NCBI GenBank assembly: GCA_004194705.1
Contig: SADC01000582.1
Coordinates: forward strand, 1 to 64,000
Reading direction: 5' to 3'
Origin: Ditylenchus dipsaci
Taxonomy: Eukaryota > Nematoda > Chromadorea > Rhabditida > Anguinidae
DNA: 64,000 nt
Shown in pieces: positions 43,955-56,200 of this stretch (position 1 is the stretch's first letter; each line of letters opens with the position of its first letter). A model generated the notes under the pieces. The model saw nothing but the letters and a program-made list of their open reading frames with translations. It made no database searches and was not told the origin of the DNA. Both the position numbers and the translations under genes were made by a program.

Positions 43955-46900
43955 TTACTTTTGCGACAAGTGGATGAATCCAGAAAAACTTGCCTGGAAT
44001 TGTTCTAGCATGGCTAACTTGCGCCGTTCTAGCTCCACATTGACATAGGTGTTGCTGAGTGTTTTGCCAGGAGCTGCTAGACTAGATACCGCCTTTTGGC
44101 TCACTACTTCAGTGCTGCTAGAGGCTGTGTTGTCGGGTGTTAGCTGTTGGTTGGGACGCATCACATTGGGCTTGAACTCTTTCTGTTTGAGCATAGTCAG
44201 AAAGCTGGTGAGCATGGCTTCGGTATTGGGATTGTTGGCGGGATCTAGCGAGTTGCTGGTGAGCACATCCACTTGCACTTCGCCTGGTTGTGGATGGCAG
44301 TTTAGGTAGGAGGCTTCTCCTACTCTCCTGGCTGCAATATAAGTAAATTTAACCAAATAAACAACACACATTACAATTGTCAAACATTTTCAAAGCTTTG
44401 AAGACTCTAAATTTTCATTCCTCAGTTAAAAGACCACAATTTTTGAGTGCATCCGCATGTTCGAAATTCGAATTGGAGGAGGACAGTTTTCTTGTGACTA
44501 ATTAAAAAAAATTTCATACAACTCCAAAGATTACATCGCTGGACGAAAGAGAAACTGCCGCCGTCAATTCAAATTTAAGACAAGCTCACGGTTTTTCAAA
44601 AAAGGAAAAAACTTTTTCTCCGTCATAAATTCACTCGTTATGTCATAGATTTAGCAAAAAACCACAGGGGAGACCAAGCATTTTCAATTTTTTCCACAAT
44701 CGATGTTATTTTTTGGTGATTTTCCTACCATATTGTGGGCATTTCTGCCGAAAATCGATCTTTCGCAAAAAAAATAACCTTGGTCACATTTCAGGTTCCA
44801 AACATTTTTAGGCTGCCTTGGCCCGAAGGTTTAAAAAAAATTATTTTTGGCAAAAATGACAAAAAATGGTAGGAACATCAAAAAATTATTAAAGAATTTG
44901 GAAAAAAATTGAAGAGGCTTGCCCCTTTGTCTTCTTGGCTAATTCTATGTCAAAAATGAGTGAATATGTGACGAGAAAAGTGTTATGTCTTTTAAAATCT
45001 TTTACGGCTTTGACACTGATTATCGCAGTGAGCACAAACCAACCTTCGATTTGGGCACACACTTCACTGAAGGGCACACCCTCGCCAATCCAGCCTTCAC
45101 CGTTTTGATCGAGATCGTCCCCTTTGCCAGGGATCAAGCTGAATTCGTGACCAGTGTGGTCCAGGCAACCCTCTATTTCTATTCTTCCGGTGATTTCATT
45201 GCGCAGCACCTGCAAATGCCCTATTGAGTCAAAAATTCATCCAACAATAACCAACTTTGAGGTAGGCTGAACATGTTTTCAGTGATTTCGCCGTTTTCTT
45301 CCTGCTCTTCCAAGCCTCCGATCCACTTTTGGCACAAACAAGGTAGCCCAGGAGAGAACCGTTGGAGAGCCTTTTTCTGCCACATTTGCTGACGAATTCG
45401 GTGTTGCGCTCTTCTCTCAAGTAGGATATCCATTTCTGAATTTTTTTGTTGATCTGTTTTTTCTGTGGGTGAAAATAGAAAAAAGCTTTTCAGATTTACG
45501 AAAAAAAATTACATCAAATTCCTGTTGACTGTCGAAGTTTTTGTAGATTATAGGCAACACCATTCCATGCTCGTCCTGAAATATAAACTTTTTATTGGAA
45601 AAATTTAGCAGAACAATCATTTACCTCAGCATGTTTGATAAAATTCTTTCTGCTTAGCAAAACTCTGGGACATTCCGAACAGTGGATTTGCTGAAATAAT
45701 AATTTTGGGTCATATTTTTAACATAGGATTCTGAAAGGCCTTATGTTTAATCAAAAAGCTTATTCTGTTTGATTTAGAGTAAGAGTCAAACTGAATATCA
45801 AATATGGAGTTCTGAAAACATCTAATTTAAAGTTCCGAAATCAATTTTAAAAACTTGTCTGATTTCTAAAATTTCTTGTCCTAGCCTTATATTTTCAGTG
45901 AGTCTGCTAAAAAATGCATATTAGGTTTTGCTCAATGTTCCGAGCGGGTTTGATAAATCAGAAAGAAAAAGAAAACTTTAAATTTTGACGCTACTCGTTT
46001 TAATCACCAACTCCCCCTCTTCCTCCCAATCCGAAAAAACTACCGGCTAAAACCAAGTAGCGCCAAAAAAAATTATTTGCAAAAAATGTGGTCTTTATTC
46101 AGGGAACGTAACTGTACTGTTTAAAAAGATTTGTACTTTTTGGGGACCCAAAACATTTTTCATTTTCAAAGTTATTATTCAGAATCTTTTTTTTGGTGAT
46201 CGAAAATCAATAAGCACTGGATAAAATGGCGCTTTTTGACGAAAAATGAACAAATTGTACTTTTTGGCCAAATGTACTTTTTTCAAAATTTTGAGTTACG
46301 TACCTTGTCTTTATTGCTAAAATCTGATTTTCAAAAAAATCTGTTTCTCAAATATCTTCATGCGAGCATTGGCTTCACCGGAAGATTGGTCCATTTTCAG
46401 CCTTTTAAATGAAAACCATCATATAAACCTTTTCAGCGTGTTATTTATATCAGGATTGACCAGCCAGGTAGATGGTTACAAGCAGATTCCAATCTTTGTA
46501 ATTTCTAGCCGAAGGATGGTAGCGAAGCCAGTGCTCGGTGAGTATTGAGCAGCAAAAATAAAAATTTTGACGTCAAAACCAAAACCTTTAACTATTTGGG
46601 TTGCTGAAAAGTACCTATCTGCCAGGGCTGCATCGGATATGAAAAAATATCAGATCGGATATCGGATGTCAAAAAGTGCAGGATATAGGATATGCGATGC
46701 AGCCCTGCTATCTGTAGTTGCTCAATTAATTTTGTCTTTGATAAATATTTTTGTGAATTGTAACAGCTTTCTGGGAACATATAAATTAGGCTCGCCGAAA
46801 TCGCAGAAATTTGATGACTCATTTGTGCTGCGAACAATATAAACAGCCTAGAAACTGGTAGGTTTTTTATATTAACTAAACGCAATATTTTCGGATAGAT

Positions 46901-49086
46901 TTTAAATATCTGCCTCGAAAACTGCTTGACCATTAGAGATTGCAATTATGGCTGCGATTTTTTACTTTTTCAGAGAAGAGGGAATCTTTTGAAATTGTGA
47001 TTTCATCGAGGTTATTGACCACAGTGAATATGTAAAAGCTTGATTTGGGAAGAGGATGGGTTTTAGACTTAGAGTACTTTTCGATGGGTTTCACAATCAC
47101 CTTTACTATATGGCCATTGTCGTCCGTCGTGCGTCACAAAAAATGTTTGGCATGTTCCACCGATCGTATCGAGATTCTGTTTACACCATTCGACTCAGCG
47201 TGGTCGGTTTCCTTCTTGGAAAACTCTTAAAAGTTGGGATTGGTCGAGTGAAAAAAAGTTATGGCCAAATCAAATTTTAGCCAAAAACCATAGGGGGGAC
47301 CAAGGCGTTTTTCGACGGATTTCAGTTTCTTTGCAGGACCAAGTTAAGTTCACAGGTTCAAATCCTTTTAGTATCATGCATTATTATTTTGTCTCGAAAG
47401 GATTAGTCAGCTAAGTATATGATTAGTAGGTGGCCTGGTGGGATATGTAAGTGGCAAGGTAGGGCAGGTAGGTGGCCTGGCTGGGTAGGTGAGTCGCCGG
47501 GTAAGGTATGTAGGTGGCCAGGCAGGGTAGGTAGATAGTCAATATGGTACGTAGGTTGGCTGGTAAGGTAAGTATGTGGCCAAGTATGGTAGACAGGTGT
47601 CCTGGCAGGGTATCTAGGTGGCCTGGTGGAGCATGTGGTTGACCTAATAGGTTAGGTACGTGACCAGGTAGGGTATGTAGGTGGCTGGTCATGGTAGGTG
47701 GATGGCCAGTAGCGTAAGAAGGTGGCTGTATAGGGTACGTATATGGCCAAGTGGAGTGGGTAGATGGCCAGTAGAGTAGCCAGGTGGGCTGGTAGAATAG
47801 GTAGATGGCCGGGTCGGTTAGGTAGGTGGCCAGCTAGGGTATGTAGGTGGCCAGGTAGAGTGGGTAAAGGGCCAGTAGAGTAGCCAGGTAGGCTGGTAGG
47901 TGAGCTAGGTGACCAGGTGAGGTAAGTAGGTTTCCAGGTAGGGTGGGTAGATGGCCAGTAAAGCAGGCAGGTGGGCTGGTAGCCATATAGGCTAGGTAGA
48001 TGGTAGGCTACGTAGGTGGTCGTGTGGTTAGATGAGTAAGTAGTCTGATAACGAAGGTGGCCTGTTAGGGGGTCCCTAGACAGAGGTCTAAATGTGGTGT
48101 CACTCTACTAATGTGTTCAGTTAGCTGTTTTTGGGTGCTTATATCAAAGTATTGGGATCTACTCAATGCAAGAATTTCAAAAACCCGAAAAGCATGTTCC
48201 CAACGCACTATCGGCGCCAGCTTATATGCCGCATCGCGGCATCCCCACTTTCTAGTTTGTGATACTAAAGTGTCACTTAAACAAAAAATAAATAATGAAA
48301 AATAATTGATAACTAATTTCAGCAAAATCTTCTTCTAAATTCTCATGCCTTTTTGGAAAACGTTTTTCAAACCATGATTTGGAAATTAAGCAGGTCATTC
48401 AGCGAAATCGTCTCAGGGTTAAAAGCAGAATTGACCTACCCTTGTTCCCCGAGACTTTGCCTCTCCAATGTCCTCCTCTGCATTACCCATCTCCAACCTG
48501 GTATTGCTGGACGGAAATGCACTGGTGCTAGCTAGTTGTCCTTCCTCAGCTCCCACAACAATACTACTAGATGCTCCAATGACTGGCTGACAACTAATGG
48601 CGGAGGTGCTGGCAGAGGTAGCGGCAGAAGTAGCAGCAGAAGAACTTGCCGCATAATGACTAATTATGTCTCTGAAAAATTAACTTTGTTGAGAATCGGC
48701 TCACGCGCTGCTGTAAATATTCACAAGTCTCATCAAAAAAAGTTCACAAAAACTTCTCTGATGGGTTGCATTCAATGAAAATAGACTTTTTGAATCTACT
48801 CGGCTATGAACCCAACCAATCAGTTCTATTCGGATAAATTTCTACTGGGTAAATTTCCACACAAGTTATTGCTGGCACAGTAATTTTCAGTACATAAAAA
48901 ATGATTTAAAAAAAGTCGGCATCAAAGTGAAACCTTTTTAACCCACCTGATTTGTTGGTTAATGGCAGCAGCAGAATTAGGCTCTCCAATCATGCTTTTC
49001 GTTGGAGATTTAGCATTAGTGAGTTTGCCGAGCATCGAGGCAATATCAAAGCCCATAGTGGGATTTATGGAGTTGCCTCCTTCCAT
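43955..49086 (-). CDS. Zinc-finger protein: split C2H2 finger plus WRKY-GCM1/FLYWCH-like module
   Basis: Seven minus-strand exons: 49086-48947, 48671-48440, 45690-45625, 45575-45513, 45435-45256, 45209-45044, 44331-43955. All junctions are GT/AG and in phase, giving 407 residues from ATG at 49086 to TAA at 43957-43955. Residues 1-124 are Ser/Ala-rich and low complexity. Residues 128-149 form a C2H2 finger, C-x2-C-x12-H-x4-H, whose last histidine is in the next exon. Residues about 150-170 (IYKNFDSQQEFDKWISYL) and then YLVCAKSG (Cys201), TCSAYLK (Cys222) and GCLDHTGH (His245, His248) match a C...C...H-x2-H module of the WRKY-GCM1/FLYWCH/FAR1-like class, common in MULE-derived proteins. A glutamine/serine-rich C-terminal region follows. 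Likely nuclear and DNA-binding, possibly a domesticated transposon protein. The 2.75-kb intron 2 carries hAT MITEs and a minisatellite. The start codon is the first ATG in frame in exon 1. Confidence 0.85.
46100..46307. mobile_element. hAT MITE (208 bp), TSD TCTTTATT
   Basis: Ends CAGGGAACGTAAC and GTTACGTACCTTG. Target duplication TCTTTATT at 46092-46099 and 46308-46315. Interior AAAGATTTGTACTTTTTGGG. It lies in intron 2 of the zinc-finger gene. Confidence 0.88.
46623..46707. mobile_element. 85-bp hAT-like element
   Basis: Ends CAGGGCTGCATCGGATA and its near complement, with a GGATATCGGATG core. Flanks CTATCTGC and CTATCTGT (46615-46622, 46708-46715), one mismatch in 8 bp. Confidence 0.75.
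47401..48060. repeat. GGTAGGTGGCCAGGTAGGGT minisatellite
   Basis: Roughly 25-30 degenerate units of about 18-26 bp (GTAGGTGGCCAGGTAGGG and variants) lie within intron 2 of the zinc-finger gene. The 89-codon minus-strand frame is a repeat artefact. Confidence 0.9.
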
Positions 49087-49470
49087 CAGGCTTGTACACC
49101 AACACAAAATACTACAGCTACTACTATTATTTTCCCGTTGTTGCTTCTACAGCTTGCACTCTTTGTATGTGTGTGTGTGCAGAGAGAAGGGGAAGAAGAA
49201 GAAGAACAATGCAGGAATATAATTTTTTGGAGAGAAGAAGGAGAAACCTTTCCTTTCCCTCTTCTTCCCTTTTCTTTTCACTCTCACTCTTGTTCTTTAT
49301 TATAGCCAGTATGCTTTCGGATGGGGCAAAACAGGCATGTCTTCGTGAGACAAAGTGATTTCAAACGATATAAAAAATCACATTGGGAGAGTCGAAGTTC
49401 ATGCGAAATATTCCCCGTAATGCCGATCAATTTAACTAAGCAAAAAATTGTGGATGGATTTTATTCCATA

Positions 49471-49721
49471 TATCGTATAACCTCTAATAGTAGCCCTCCC
49501 CCACCTCCCGATTCAAAATCATGTTTTTGGCATTGTTTTATAGACCCGATTTTTCCAAAACTTGTCTTAGGCAAGTTACCACCTGTTTTTTTAGCTCATC
49601 TCACTGTATACAAAAGGGATGGTGGCTTGCATGAGAGAAATCTTCAAAAAATGGGTGAAAACGCAATGCCACAAACACGATTTTTAACGAGGGGGGGGCT
49701 AATATTAGAGGTTTTACGGTA
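49471..49721. mobile_element. MITE of the TACCGTATTT family, diverged
   Basis: TA-bounded ends ATCGTATAACCTCTAATAGT and inverted TATTAGAGGTTTTACGGT, with poly-C/poly-G subtermini. It lies between the divergent zinc-finger and UFSP2 genes, about 385 bp upstream of one start and 517 bp upstream of the other, so it could influence their shared promoter region. Confidence 0.7.
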
Positions 49722-50237
49722 GCTCTGGCAGCGATTTCAACTTTTTCGATGGGAAAGTAGATAAATAGAATGGTTACCAGCTCAAGGTTGATATCGGCAT
49801 GCGGGCCTTCAGTTAAAGAAATGCGTCCGTCCAGGCGTCAAACAGGGTAGCCATCAGGGAATGATTTATATTATTAAAATAAGATGAGCTCATAGGTTTT
49901 ATAAATTTTTTAAAGAACTCATAACTGCTCGCTTCTAATAATTTTTTTAAATTTTTTATATCAAGATGTATCCCTGCGATTCTTATTTCCTATAAACCAT
50001 CAATTGTCTAATGCGATTAAAAAAGGCGGAGAACACTCAACATTGAAAAAAAGAATTATTTGATAAAACCAAACTTTTCGTGACTTTATTCCCAGCCTAA
50101 TACTCAACCATCTAATCTGGCATAAATAAACATTTTCACAGTACGAAATAGTTCCGTGAAAAATTCTCGAAGCATGTTAAACCCCTTGATGTTTAAAATA
50201 AATTGTTATTTTGTCTAGTGCGGAGAAAGCGAAATCG

Positions 50238-53200
50238 ATGGCTGCTGGCAAATGGATTATCAGTGGTAGATTATTGGCTGAGGTAATAAGTTTCAATTAT
50301 TCAAATCAAAAACTATCTTTGTGATTTTTTAGAATTTTCAAAATGCCATCGAAGCGTTTGGAAGCGACAAACAACTAATTGGACTGCTGCTGGGCAACAC
50401 TAGACAGACTAGCAAGTATATTACTGGTGTAGTGTTTGTAGAAGAAACCGAGCAGGATGGTTTAAACGAGAAGGTGGACGAAGTTGTTTCCTATTTATCA
50501 GCAGGTAGTCGATAAAATAGATGGTGGGTCGAGAAATGCGGCCAATTACAAAGAATTTTTTTTCGAAATTTAGTTTTCGCATGTCGACTTTTTTGGTGCC
50601 CCATAATATCTTTTCGGTATACCCCTTTCGAAAACATGAATTTTTCCTGTTTTTCCTGTTGTTGTTCGGTGTCTGACCGACTCCGAAAAACCTTCGTGCC
50701 CCTCAGGCAGTCACAACCATACCTGCACGCAGCGCCGGCGCTTCGAAAGATTGAAAAAGTATACAGTTTTAGAAGTTAACAGAAGGCGGAAGATCTATTC
50801 AAGTACTATGCAAATGATATCTCTTGTGAAAAAAACGTCGTTTTAGTATGAATTTTGTCATGTTTAAGAACATAATTCAAATTTTACCCTTATTATACAT
50901 AAACAGGCGCCGGCGCTGCACCAGCGCCGGCGGCGAAAATTTAATGACTCGACGCTCCAGCCGGCGCCGGCGGTGTAAATGAAAAAGCGCCGGCGCTGGC
51001 GCTTTTTTTATTTTTGGCGAGCGTGCAGGTATGGTCACAACCCTAATCTGGATTTCCAGCGAAATACGCGATCCAAACCCAGCAGTAAATAAAAACAAAA
51101 CAGTATTTTTATACAATTTAGTCAAAAAGTTTAGAGATTTAAGAAAATCATCGCGTGATAACAGAATTTTTATAAATTGAGCCACGGCAAAATCCATCAC
51201 CATTTGAAATGAGCCGAATTTTGCAGCCCGCCATGCGAAAATTCGTGTAAAATATTACTACCCATCATGTTATTATAGACTTGGAGCTACTTGGATTTGC
51301 CAAATTTCCTTCGAGCTCCATCGACCTCACCAAACTAAGCTTGGATGAGCAGGAAGAGCCGAAACTGTGCTTGAAACTACCTAGTCCAGAAGAGTTGAAA
51401 CAGAGAAACTTCAAAAAGTTATTTGACTTAAATCCTCAAGTGACACCAAAGGAAGATGCTAGCCAATTGATGTCACCCAATGCTGGCCAATCTGATACTG
51501 CTTTAATTGTCCATCTGAGCTTCGACTTTAACTTCAATGTGCATCAGGCAAAGGAGCAGTTCTGCAAATATGCTGATAACCTGAGTGATGTTGACTTCAC
51601 TGATTCAGAGAGCACGATGCACATTGGAAATACGACAGCAGTGACACTGGAAAAAGTGGTTAGTAAAGTTCCACAAGCCCGACCGTGAACAAAATGTTTG
51701 CCGTCACTGGCATACCTGGCTTTCGAATAAAACTTTTTGGATCAAAATAAAGTTGATGAGTTGCCCTAATGGTTTGGAAACTTTTTAATTATGTCTCTTT
51801 AGCTCTTTTTAAAGCGAGCAAATTTTTTTTGACGTCTAAAGTACGTGGCCTTAATAACGACTGACATTCGACTCGCTAGAAATTTTGACTCGCTGCAGTT
51901 TTTTCAAATTGGCGCGTTTTGGGGCTCAGTCTGGGACAAACGTTTGAGCCCGTCCTAACATGCGCTGGCCTACCCTTGCCTAAGCCTAAGGCTTAACTTA
52001 AAAAAAAAGTTAAAAGAAGATACAAAAACAGTCAAAAATGAAATTAAAAAATTCAATTCTGTAGCGAGCACAATTAGCGAGTAGCAGTTTTACCTTAATA
52101 ACATCTAACGACGGAGGTGAGTTCTTATTGGATAATCTTTTTTTTTTGGGCAAATTTATTTTTTAATGGGGCAAATTTTTCTCTTTTTTGGGACAAATTC
52201 ACCTTTTTCTAAAAAACTTTTCTGGAAAAAAAATTGTCCAAAACAAGAGAAAAATTTGTTCCATAAAAAAATAAATTTGTCACATAAAAGAATAAATTTA
52301 CTCCGAAATATATATATATATACGCCGAAAAAAAAGTAAATTTGCCCCGAAAAAAAGTATATCTGCCCAAACCCATCTGCCCCAAAAAAAGTATTTCTGC
52401 CCCAAAAAACAGTAAATTTGCCCAAAAAAAGTATATTCGCCCCAGAAAAAAGAATTATCCGTTCTTATTGTCGAAATAACAGACTTTGGCCAAAGTTCGC
52501 CGATCATTAATTGCATGCGTTTGAGGCATCGTGTAGCAACGCGCTGCTTGTGTGATTCTTTTGACCTGCTGACCCAATTTTTTTACCGGTATTCAGTGCT
52601 TATTGTTTTTCAAATTTAATAAGCAAAATAGTGATAACCAGGGTTCGCAGATGTCCTGATTTATCAGGAATTTCCTGATTTTCAATTCAAATCCTGATTT
52701 TCGATCGCCAAAAATCAGGGATTACCTGATTTTTGGCGATCGGAGACTTTTTTGTTCAAAATCCTGATTTTGAGAGATTTTTCTGTTCAAAATCCTGATT
52801 TTCCGTTTTTTCATCGGCGAACCCTGGTGATAACGAAGTGAAATTTTGAAAGTAACAATATTTGGGGTTTTAACACAACTAAAAAAGTTTAAAAAGTTCA
52901 GCTGACATTAGCCTCAAATACAAAGCTCGAAAATTATTACCCTAAATATTATAGAGTCAATTTGCACAATCCATTGATATCATTTGTGACTTTGTAGGAA
53001 AATAAGTCAAGAAGCATAATAAATCTTAGTGTGGCTCAACCAACAGAAGCTGATGCAGGTTAGTAAAAACCTAAATAATTTTTTTATGAAAATCCAATAA
53101 ATTGAAAATTTGAAGACACAGGCGCCGAAAAACACATTCCATTCAGTGTGCACTTGGCTGTGCAAGCATCTAAGTCTATGAATGATGCAGAGCTCCGCAA

Positions 53201-56200
53201 ACTACTCATTCAACAAGTGAAGAGGATCTTTTGCCAGGCAAAAACCCTGCTTTCCTCTGAAGTTGGCAACATTTTATTTACATTTGCAGTAAAATAATAT
53301 TTTTAGAAAAACGACTCAGTTGAATCTGTGCATTGCAGTGTTTACAGCCCTTCACTCAGCTTTTTCCCACTGGTTCATTTGGTCACTTTTAATGGTCAAG
53401 AAGCCAACGGTGAATAATTTCTTTTTCTTCAGCTATACATGTACTAACTTTAATGTAAAAACGCGCAGGCGACAGTTCCGCCTGATTTGAAAGTTGTGAG
53501 CCAGTGCTGGTACACTGGTGCTGAATAAAGGCCCCGGCAGTAAAAACTCTGGCGATTTAAAATTTTCTTAACGCCGACGCCGCAAAAAAGCTTCAAATGA
53601 GTGGAATCAGGTTAACAAAAAGAAATTTTTTGTAAACAATTCAACACTATTATAAATTTTTACAACTAAAAAAGTAAAACTTATTGAGCAGGTGAAAACA
53701 CGGAAAAGTGAGAAAAGGCTGTGCTGGTGCAAGAATCAGTGCTTTAAATAGCACCGCTAGTTGGTTTTGGGGTCGACGCGGTGAGCCGGTGACGAAATTT
53801 TATAAAGTCATGCCGTGGGCTGGTACCGCTGCCATGGTTCTAAAATTTGATACTGGCTAGAACTTGAATTTTTTCAACTATTTTTAGAATGAAGAATTAA
53901 GCAAAACTACCGTAAAATGACCAAGCTAGCCAAGTCTCTATGGTTGGGAAAAGTGCTGAAAACAAAATAAAATTGGATATTTCTTTCGGGTGGGCTCCAA
54001 AAAAATTTTAGATTTTACACAGACATTTTGCTGGGCGTCACAAATGAATTTTCATTCGAATGGCTATAACTGATTTGGTTTGCTAAAAACCTGAAATGTG
54101 CCACGAAAAAACTTCAACCTTAAATTTGACAAAGTTTTTGTTTTAATTTTTTGTCATTTTTTTTATTATCGTGCATCCCTGGATTTCAGCTTTCTAATGA
54201 GCTATCAAACTCCACTGAACCATTTGAAAAATGATAGAATTTAGCGGTTTGATTGAAGTAACTTTTTTGTTTTTGATACTTCATTTAAACCACCAAATAT
54301 CTAATTTTTTTTAATAATTCGGTGGAGTTTGATAGCTTGTTGGAAAGCTGAGATTCTAGGCTACACGATACTATAAAAAGTTTATAAAAATCAACGCGAA
54401 TTATCAATTTTATATGAATTTCGCTTTTTCGTGGTATATTTCAGGTTTTTAGCAAACCAAATCAATTTATGCCCATTCGAATTTTCTGTGTTAAAGGGCA
54501 CACCAGCGCGTTACACTGCAATTAAGGCGAGGACCAGCAATTTATTTCTCTCATGACCATTTTTTATAAGCGTTCTACCTGATCCGAGGAAAGTTTTCTG
54601 CCTATTTTATTAAAAGTAGGACAAGGTCATTTATATCAGATTTGACATGAAACGAGTGAAAACATGAACGATTTTTGAAAATTTGCTGATCCCCAAATTC
54701 CTGTTCTTCATTTAATTGAATGTAAACCAAATATAAACGGCTTGCCTAAGTGTGAGCTTTTGCTGAATGGCTTTCCGAGGGTGTTCGATCAGTCCAAAAA
54801 AAAAAGATCGAAGCAGCATCTTAAAGCTCTCTTCCAAACATTCAAGATGAGAGAAATATCGCATCCCTGCTGGGGAATGCCATCTAGTTATCTAAACATA
54901 TAATTAACTATTAGGTCTCACTCAGAACTTTTAACCACCTAGCAATGGAGTAAAGGTGGGACGCAATCCAGTTTTCCGTCTTAGCATTCCTGATAACGGC
55001 ACTTTTTCGTGTCAGATTCCCGAAAAAATGGGGCGAATTTCATAAGGAAACAGTTAACTTGGAATAATTCTTTTTTGAAATTTTTTAGAGTCTTTCGGTA
55101 GCCCAACGATAACTTTTATATGATTATTTCTTTTAGTGCTGATGTGGAATAGTGTGGGAACATTGTTCGGTGCTTTCAATTGTTCTAGGCTTGATTGAAA
55201 TTGCCCACTAAATTTTTCTAAATTTCCCAATTCATTTTTTTATGATCATTTCCAGGTTACCGTATATTCTCTATTAGAAGGCCCGGGCCTTCTATTTTTC
55301 AACCGGTGTTGTGCACTCGTCCTCGTCTTTCGTCCTCGTCCTCGTCTTCGTCCTCGTTCTCGTACTACGAGGACGAGGACGAAGTACGAGCATATCCAAA
55401 AACAAGGTACGAGGACGAAGACGAAGTACGAGGCTCAAAAAATTACAAGTACGAGGACGAGGAAGAGGACGAAGGGGAAAGGACGAGGACGGAAGACGAA
55501 GGACAAAGACGACTCGTCCTATCTTGCTTTTTTTTATTAAATTTGGTTTTTACCAATATTATTTATTTTTACAACCTACTCTTTATCGAATTTCATCGTC
55601 GATTTTGGCAGTCAGCATGACAACATCTCCTGTGGAAAGAATGTTCAGCCAGCTAACATTGCAAAGTTCTGGCCATAAAACTAGGAGCCTCCACAAGCGA
55701 ATAAGAAGTCGCGTTCTGTTGTCATTAAACAAAAAATAAAAAAAAAAAAAAAAAAAAAAAAACAAAAAAAGCATTTAATCAAAATAGTCTGAATTTGAAA
55801 TAAAAAATAGGTTTTTTTGATTTTAGTACAAAGTACGAGCAAAGTATGAGTAAAAACACAGAGGACGAGAAAAGGACGAGGACGAAGACGAGTACGAGCG
55901 AATTTTAAAAGTCGGTACGAGGACGAGTACGAAGTACGAGGCCCGAAAATTTCTGGTACGAAGTACGAGAACGAGGACGAGAAAAATTGAAAATGCACAA
56001 CACTGTTTTCAACCCTAAAAAAGTCGGAAAAAATTTGGGTCGATTTTGAGATTTTTGCGTGCTCAACCAAAATTTTAAAAGTGGGATCAGGTAAGCTCGT
56101 GCTAACTAAGAAAACGCGAAAAACAGATTTGCGAATTTCTTTTTCTAGGCTGATATATAGGTCCTCAAGGGAGGCCTTCTATTAAAGAATATACGGTATT

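Noticed and set aside
44049..44309. Plus-strand ORFs over 44049-44309 and 44985-45227
   Set aside because: Antisense shadows of exons 7 and 6 of the zinc-finger gene, which has matching splice phases.
52156..52516. Aromatic-rich minus-strand ORFs
   Set aside because: Periodic products of the GCCCCAAAAAAAGTATA-type tandem sequence in a UFSP2 intron.
53262..53306. An 18-nt intron (GTAAAA...TTTTTAG) in UFSP2
   Set aside because: Too short for splicing. A 45-nt GT/AG intron starting 27 nt earlier gives the correct phase and a better alignment to the family.
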